Assembly: GCA_017979445.1 (NCBI GenBank)
Contig: CM030714.1
Coordinates: 45,089,220-45,153,219, forward strand
Source: Akebia trifoliata
Taxonomy: Eukaryota > Streptophyta > Magnoliopsida > Ranunculales > Lardizabalaceae
Direction of reading: 5' to 3'
Length of the DNA: 64,000 nt
The position numbers and the translations under genes are program-made. Within the stretch, counting starts at the first letter, position 1. Each line of letters opens with the position of its first letter. Below, in pieces: positions 58,224 through 64,000 of the stretch. A model generated the notes under the pieces. The model was not told the DNA's origin and ran no database searches. It saw nothing but the letters and a program-made list of their open reading frames with translations.

Positions 58224-58302
58224 GATGTATCCTAAAAAATAACGTCATTTTCTGACCATGGTCCACGGGCTGTTTGCATTCTTTCGTTGGCTAGCCTCAA
58301 AG
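58224..58302 (+). pseudogene. First-exon scrap, XRN 5'-3' exoribonuclease-like
   Basis: Exon-like block between TTTCAG and GGTACT. An ATG at 58258-58260 opens MVHGLFAFFRWLASK up to the donor at 58303. AFFRWLASK resembles the first residues of XRN exonucleases (MGVPAFFRWLA.KYP in relatives), but the residues before it are altered. The match is short, so the call is weak. The phrase GCATTCTTTCGTTG recurs 38 bases downstream. Confidence 0.35.
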
Positions 58303-58413
58303 GTACTCTACCAGCAGCATTCTTTCGTTGTATAATATATTGCCTATTTCATTTAGTCTTTCCTTTAATTTATTTCTTGAATATTGAATTTTGACATCTT
58401 GCACGCCTAAGAG

Positions 58414-59033
58414 CACATTTTACATATCCCAAATGAAGGCCAAAATGCTGTCTAGGAAAACTCCAATCTGTACATCCCCAATCATGATGTTGACAGTTAA
58501 AAAGCCAAATAATTGATTAGCCATTCAAAATTGGGTACCGAAGCAAGCTTCTAAACTAAGTGCTCTGTACTTCAACCAATGGTACCTTTGATCATTTAAG
58601 CAAAACACAATCAATGATTTTTCATTGATTGCATTTTAAGTGTTTCATTCTTTTGATGTTCTTGTTTTTTCCCCTTTTAGATTGCTTTGATTTAGTAAGA
58701 TTTACACATTGCTCTTCTATAGTTGTTGTCTTGGATCCTCATATATGTTGGGATAATTTCTAGTATGCAGCCAACCATTATAGAGCTATAATAGTGATTC
58801 TGTTGATACCCTTGTCTCTTCCCCATCACAGTTTACATATTCCAAGAAGGCCAAAATGTTGTTTAGTAGAACTTCACTCCACATCCCAAATCCTAATTTT
58901 CAACAGTTGAAAAGCCAAATTGTTGATTAGCCATTCAAAATTGGATCAGTTGCATCGAAGCAAGCTTCCAGCATGAGTGCTCTATACTTTAACCAACGGC
59001 ACCTTGATTATTTTAGCAAGCACAATCAATGGT
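58414..59033. repeat. Direct repeat of about 207 bp, spaced 413 bp
   Basis: 58414-58621 and 58827-59033 share blocks such as AAAAGCCAAAT, GATTAGCCATTCAAAATTGG, GAAGCAAGCTTC and CACAATCAATG. They are about 80 percent alike by eye. Non-coding. Confidence 0.8.
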
Positions 59034-59653
59034 CTTCTATAGTTGTTGTCTTCGTTACTTTTTTGAATTACAAAACATGTTTTGGTTGTGTGAAGGAATT
59101 GTATTTCTATTATTGCTCTCATCTGAGAAGTTGACATGGGTTTGGTACATAGAGACTTGAATTGCTTTCTATCATATATCAGATTAAGAAGATGGAATGT
59201 TAATTTGTCAACTTACGAAGAACTTGTTTGAAGAAATCTCTACCGAAATCATACAAAACTCCATTCCATTTATTATATGTTTAGGATGGTTCCATTTGGT
59301 AATATTTTGGGTTATTTCTGATTCCAAGTTGGTCCAGTAGTTCATGACAGTCTTAATTAACTTAGATGGCAAATACTTGAGTCATTGAAAAATCGATAAT
59401 TTTATATGTCAAAACACCAAATTTGGTTGACCTGGCCGAGTTTTCATGAATTGGATTGGTATTTTCTTGATCTTATGATTGATTATGACCATTGGATTCC
59501 AATAGACTTGCCAAGAATGCAATTGATGAGGATAATACTTTGGTGGGGTTTTAACTGATTCAATGTTTTGGATCTTTCCTCTTCAAGCTAAAATCATAAA
59601 TAATAATGGTCCTAAACTAAATGAAGATTTTGAGGGCACTATGATCATTTAAT
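59034..59653. other. Non-coding stretch before the subtilase fragment
   Basis: No gene or element was recognised. Confidence 0.45.
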
Positions 59654-60277
59654 ATGATACCAATTTTGCTAGTTTCTATGTTTGGGGTTCAGGAAAATGG
59701 AACTCATACAGCATCAACTGTCGCTGGACGACAAGTAAAACAAGCATCCTTATTCGGATATGCTGCAGGTGTTGCCGTTGGAATTGCACCAAAAGCTCGA
59801 ATTGCAGTTTACAAGATATGTTGGGAAAATGGTTGTGCCGATTCTGATATACTCGCAGGGTTTGACAAGGCGGTAGAAGACGGTGTTGATGTAATTTCAC
59901 TTTCTGTAGGTTCTGGACCTCTACCATATGATATCGACACAATAGCTATAGGTGCATTTGGTGCAATGGAACGTGGTATTTTTATTTATGCTTCGGGTGG
60001 AAATGAAGGTCTCAGTGAGAAGTCAGTCAGTAATATTGCACCATGGATAACAACAGTCGGTGCTGGCACGATCGACAGGAGTTTTCCTGCTGATGTTATA
60101 CTTGAAGATGGTTCAGTCGTTGTTGGAACTTCTCTATCTAGTGGCACCCCATTGCAAAATGAAAAGTTTTTTCCTCTTGTTTATGCTGGAAATGTATCGA
60201 CCGCAGCCTCGAGTGGTGGTGGCGGTGGTGTTGGTGATTTTTATGCAAGTATTTGCATGCCAAAGATGTTGGACCCA
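59654..60277 (+). pseudogene. Subtilase (S8, SBT1-type) central fragment, 5' part of a chimeric frame
   Basis: An ATG at 59654 opens a clean frame. After about 14 unrelated residues it enters subtilase text: NGTHTASTVAGRQVKQASLF, APKARIAVYKICW, DSDILAGFDKAVEDGVDVIS, IAPWITTVGAGTIDRSFPAD, and finally a CMPKMLDP segment. In intact subtilases the first block reads GHGTHTAST; here the catalytic His position is Asn. The catalytic Asp region and the Ser domain are missing, so no protease activity is possible. SBT1 genes are mostly intronless at about 760 residues; only about 190 remain. The frame runs without a break into RSH1 sequence at 60278. A short direct acceptor-like GGTTCAG precedes NGTHTAST at 59687-59693. 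Confidence 0.9.
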
Positions 60278-62137
60278 AAGCCAAATGGCTATCAAAGTCT
60301 CCATACCACAGTGATACCATTCCTCTACGAGAGCATGTTTCGGCTGGAAGTTCAGGTGAGTTATGACTGTCTTTTATTTCTTCATGTTTATGTCTAATTC
60401 CTTACCTACAATTTTCCTCTCTTTGCCAAAATTTTCTATCGATGCTCAATTTTGAACCAACTGTTTGTCTTTTTTTCTTTTTATGCTTTAAAGGTATGAT
60501 AGTGGGATATATTTTATTTTGGCAGATAAGAACTGAAAAGATGGATCTAATAGCCCAGAGAGGCATTGCTGCTCACTGCAGTGGGAGAGTATGTGTTACT
60601 GATTTAGTTGGCCAACGGCAATGCTGAAGTTGTTAATACTGTTGAACATCTTAATTGGTACATGTGTAATTCATGGTTGATCTCAGAAGTCTTTTGTCTC
60701 TTGAAGTAACTATTCATCTGAGGGGTCACTGCTTCGTTAGCTTTCATAAGTTTTGGGATAACACTTCGATGATGATGATAATGTCTTACCAGGCTCTCTC
60801 AAGCAAGTCTGCTTTCCAAAGGCATCAGCAGTGGATGCAACATGCAAAGACTCGTAGTGCCCGACACAAGATTATGAAAGTAAAGTCTTTCAATCAGGTT
60901 TTGGCTTATAATTCTGCCATTGTCTGCTACCGAAATTATGATGGATTCTGTAAATAACATTGTTGCTGATGTTGAGGATGAGAGTGACTTGGAAGAAGAG
61001 TTCCTGGACTCTTCCAAAGAGTTTGAATCCATTTGGAAGAAAATCCTTGTGAATACAAAATTTAATTTGAAGATAGACCATGACGATGCCCTCCATATTC
61101 AAAACGGTAAAGTTGGAATCCCCAAAGTCAATGGGAAACATGCCAAGAATGTGCAACATTCGAGTTTGAAGGCCAATGGAAAGTTGTTGTCACAGGGAAA
61201 TGGTATTGCCCAGTCGATTTATGCTAACATTCCGATGTACAAGGAAGTCTTGCCCGGTTTGGAGAGCTGGCAAGCTAGCAAGGTTGCCTCTTGGCACAAC
61301 CACGAAGACCTCTCAATCCAGTGGTTCTGTGTTGTATGTATAGATCGTAAAGGTGAACTTCCACTATCATGTGTGATACCAATTATTTGCTTAATTTTGT
61401 TATGAGGAAATGTAAGCTACCCTTTGGGTTTTGGCACATGTGCAAGCGCTGGGAGCCTGCATTCAACAGTTCCCAACCTTGGACATGCATAAAAAATTAA
61501 TTGAAGCATGACTAACCATCCCCTCTCTGAACTGTTCCATATTTTCTTGATCAACCAAAAAATTCTCTAGTTTTATTGGTTAATATTTTACATAGTAAAT
61601 CTTTGTGGGATTTCTATCAAATGGTGATAATGTTCCCTGTATGTGCACTGAGAGTACCAGATACCATTGGTGCAGTGCTTGGGACCAATGTCTCTTTTGT
61701 CGTGAACATTAAACTTCACGTATTTCCTGTCTTTTCGGTAACCATCTTAACTGGCTTTCCATTTCAGGCATGTTGGCAGAGGTTACATCAGCATTGACAG
61801 CAGAGGAGATCACAATTTGTTCTTGTATGGTGAGTGACGTTTGAAATTCTTGCAGAGTTTTTTTAAATGAAACCCTCTTTGCCTAATGTACATTAACATC
61901 ATTGAATGAGTAGGCAGAGATCGATAGAAGAAGGGGAATGGGGGTAATTTTTTTTCACATTGATGGGAGCCTTGATAGTCTGGTACGTAAAACAAGGCCG
62001 TCTAAAATGCTCCTTGAATCCTTCTGTACTCACAATGATGTAATAAATTGGTTCTTTCTCAGGTAAATGCCAGCTCGCGTGTGGATCTGATCCTTGGCAT
62101 CCTGGGTTGGTCTGCTTCTCAGGTCCGCTTTTGTTAG
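60278..62137 (+). pseudogene. RSH1: RSH1-type ppGpp synthetase/hydrolase, truncated mosaic
   Basis: Six exon-like blocks in order. 60278-60355: KPNGYQSLHTTV through FRLEVQ, part of the synthetase domain. 60526-60624: IRTEKMDLIAQRGIAAHCSG, then TGA at 60625-60627. 60793-60879: ALSSKSAFQRHQQW. About 60898-61352: ESIWKKILV, GKVGIPKVNGKH, VLPGLESWQAS and QWFCVVCIDRK. 61768-61829: MLAEVTSALTAEEITICSCM. 61914-61982 and 62063-62137: AEIDRRRGMG and VDLILGILGWS, the ACT domain and C-terminus, stop TAG. Most junctions have AG/GT borders in matching phase. However, exons encoding the TGS region are missing after 60610 and the block at 60898 is out of frame. The hydrolase half is absent. RSH1 makes or degrades ppGpp in plastids; this copy cannot. 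Confidence 0.9.
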
Positions 62138-62144
62138 CCGTTGT

Positions 62145-62377
62145 GAAGCTGAATTCAGCATATTGAAGTTGGAGAGAGAGGAAAGGATTGGTCAGCTTCT
62201 CCTGCTGCGGCTGCTGCTGCAGCTCGGCCAACAACAGAGCCTATAGGTGTTGCTCCGCCTACCTCTAGGAAATACGTGCCAAAGTTCCGGCATGAGAAGA
62301 CCGAGGGCCTTGGAGGAATGGCCCCAACCCCTGAACCTGAACAATGGGGCAGACAAGAAGATCATGGTGACAAGTAG
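62145..62377 (+). pseudogene. eIF3a-like C-terminal fragment
   Basis: One frame gives CEAEFSILKLEREERI, like the charged helical region of translation initiation factor eIF3a. It shifts into another frame that gives an Ala-rich run, then RKYVPKFRHEKTEG and PTPEPEQWGRQED, ending at TAG 62375-62377. KYVPKF with an acidic, Trp-containing tail is what I recall of plant eIF3a ends. The identification rests on memory of the family and short motifs. It joins directly behind the RSH1 stop. Confidence 0.5.
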
Positions 62378-62619
62378 CGCAATGATGAGCTCAAGAGCAT
62401 CCACCTGGTCATCCAAACGTTGATACACCTATTTTATCTATTATTATTATATTCACCTCGAGCTACTACTAGTCACTGGAGGCAAATCAAACTTCCATAT
62501 GTAGGATTGAGGCCTTAATGTGTTTTGTAATTGGTTGAAATTAGAGGTGTTACTTTTTGGACTTTCAGATTGGGCGAGTTCTAGTTGAGGACCTAATAAT
62601 TTTTTTTAAAAACGAATAC
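62378..62619. other. Non-coding stretch
   Basis: Possible 3' flank of the eIF3a-like piece. Nothing else was recognised. Confidence 0.45.
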
Positions 62620-62937
62620 CCTATAGCGACGGTCGGCGCCCGTAGCTAAAGGCTTAATGTATATTTTTTTAACAAAATAACCTATAGTGACGGCCAATAG
62701 CAGCTGTCGCTATAAGTCCATATACCAGGTCCCTACCACGTAGTTGTGACCGGGTTTTCCTCTATAGCGACGGTCGGCGACCGTCGCTATATCCCTAAAT
62801 TCTATGGTTTTTAACTGTCGAATATTTTTTCGACAAGCCCAAATTCGACAGTCCAATTCGACGGTCGAGACTGTCGAATGATCCCATAATTCGACGGTTT
62901 TGGACCGTCGAATTTTGAAAGTTTTCACGTTGTGACT
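62620..62937. mobile_element. Palindrome cluster and CACTA-like right end
   Basis: Three imperfect palindromes of the TAGCGACGGTCGG type lie at about 62625-62650, 62688-62714 and 62765-62795. They are followed by AATTCGACGGT/ACCGTCGAATT units. The block ends AAAGTTTTCACGTTGTG at 62937. This end matches the termini of the CACTA-type MITEs at 35735 and 44936 (GTGAAAAC and AAAATTCGAC in the other direction). The matching left end was not found. Confidence 0.5.
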
Positions 62938-62996
62938 CTACCACCACCAAAGCTTCCCCCCGGTTTCCCAAACTCGAACGTCCACGTTCACCTACC

Positions 62997-63022
62997 ACAC
63001 ACACACACACACACACACACAC
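62997..63022. repeat. (CA)n microsatellite
   Basis: About 13 CA units. Confidence 0.95.
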
Positions 63023-63132
63023 AACACCCAACCAACGACAGCTTGGCAAGCAAGAAGGGTGTCAAGAGGCATTGCAAGGCTAGTTGAGAGCTCTAATGCT
63101 GTGACTTTTAGCTTGTATTATTAGGGAGGATG

Positions 63133-63946
63133 TCAATGGCAGACCCTACATTCATTTTTTTCGTCGGCTGGAGATCCGCTTCCAAAAAAACACACACACA
63201 CAACTGACAAATCTCTTTTAAGCCAAAATGTGACATCTTTTAAAATAAAGCTCGGTATTCCAAAAGTTTTTACATCTTCAAAAAATGCCTCATTATGCAA
63301 TAACCAAATCACCAACAAACAATCCAAAGTAACGATTTTGCTTACAGCCCATACTGCTATCTCCCCCAAGATGAAAACCAGCTAAACACCAACCATAACG
63401 AACATTGCTGAGGTAAAATCCTATTAAACCAACTCAAAGTCGATTTCCATATAGAAGAAGGAAACAAGGAACTAAAGAACAGATGGTTTATGGATTCCAC
63501 ATCTCTTTCACAAACCTTGAAGCTAATTGAACCTTTCGTTCATACTAACCACTAGGGAAATATTTATGCTTAATCTTCCATCATAAGAGTTTCATCTTCG
63601 TAGGAATCTCTAACTGCCACCATACTTTCCAATCCTTATTCTTACTTCCCAAGCTGATTAGGAAGGAAGCTACATTTGGTTTTCAAACGAAACGATTAGC
63701 AACTCTGAGCATTAAAGGCATTTGGGATAAAATAAGGCCTCATCAAAGCCCAGAATTTCTTTGAATTTTCACAAAATCCCAGCTACCATTTTCCCAACAC
63801 TCCAAGACTTTTCTGTCGGAGGTGATATAAGTAAGGAACCTAGCCAATGGACTATCATCTACACAATTGCCAGCTTGCATACGAACACATCGAAGGCCAA
63901 ATTTTAGATCTCTTTGAGGAAACCCAAGCAGTCCAAAACAGACCAT
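63133..63946 (-). pseudogene. LINE-type reverse transcriptase 3' region, decayed
   Basis: On the minus strand the order is a GLRCVRMQAGN segment (like the G.RW.VG.G motif), a WDFVKIQRN segment and then near 63640 WKVWWQLEIPTKMKLL. The last matches the W...W.L..P.K.K.F.W pattern of the zf-RVT region in plant LINEs. Further down comes WLLHNEAFFEDVKTFG. Stops and frame changes separate the pieces. Identification rests on pattern order rather than one long match. Confidence 0.5.
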
Positions 63947-64000
63947 CTTTCATATATTAGTCCATCTTCATAATAATTCTCTAAACACATCTTAAACATC

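Noticed and set aside
62997..63022. CA repeat considered as a regulatory element
   Set aside because: An ordinary microsatellite with no gene next to it.

Overview
This is nuclear DNA from a flowering plant, most likely a non-grass angiosperm. The evidence is AT-rich sequence, GT-AG introns, plant-only protein families (Gnk2/DUF26 secreted protein, ACD6-type ankyrin membrane protein, RSH1-type ppGpp enzyme pieces) and a dense layer of plant transposons. Real protein-coding genes are few: two near-identical cysteine-rich secreted proteins, one three-exon ankyrin/transmembrane gene and one small membrane protein. The species cannot be named from the sequence.

Region by region. (1) 1-11394 and 32402-43388 are two direct copies of one segmental duplication. 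Each carries a DUF26 gene with its promoter, an RNase H-like relic, a gag-like relic and a ~1.8 kb Mutator-type element with a perfect 9-bp target-site duplication. Later insertions in one copy only have a visible empty site in the other: a Harbinger-type MITE at 1886 and a CACTA-type MITE at 35735. (2) 11395-14078 is a run of short foldback elements of one family; further members lie at 31463 and 45727. (3) 16742-27481 is a complete but inactivated Ty3/gypsy element of Athila type on the minus strand, with 1.3-kb LTRs, a 5-bp target-site duplication, a tRNA-Asp primer site and several stop codons. (4) 27.5-32.4 kb is intergenic, with a tandem repeat next to the LTR, an AT-rich microsatellite and a miniature LTR element (TRIM) at 29604-30148. 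(5) 43.4-46.4 kb holds nested MITEs, then the small membrane-protein gene on the minus strand. (6) 47.1-55.8 kb has a relic copy of the ankyrin-gene promoter, a CACTA-like end, an alpha-mannosidase gene fragment and the intact ACD6-like gene at 51922-55786. (7) 56.0-62.4 kb is a mosaic on the plus strand: a housekeeping-type promoter and leader, an XRN-like first exon, a subtilase core fused in frame to an RSH1 synthetase segment, further RSH1 exons including the ACT domain, and an eIF3a-like tail. (8) The right end holds a palindromic transposon terminus and a decayed LINE.

Biologically, the DUF26 genes and the ACD6-like gene are families linked to defence signalling, so the window may be a defence-related neighbourhood being remodelled by duplication and transposons. 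The most unusual item is the mosaic at 56.8-62.4 kb. It looks like transduplicated exons from at least three unlinked genes, with usable splice sites and a promoter. Its strongest junction is an in-frame subtilase::RSH1 fusion at about 60275.
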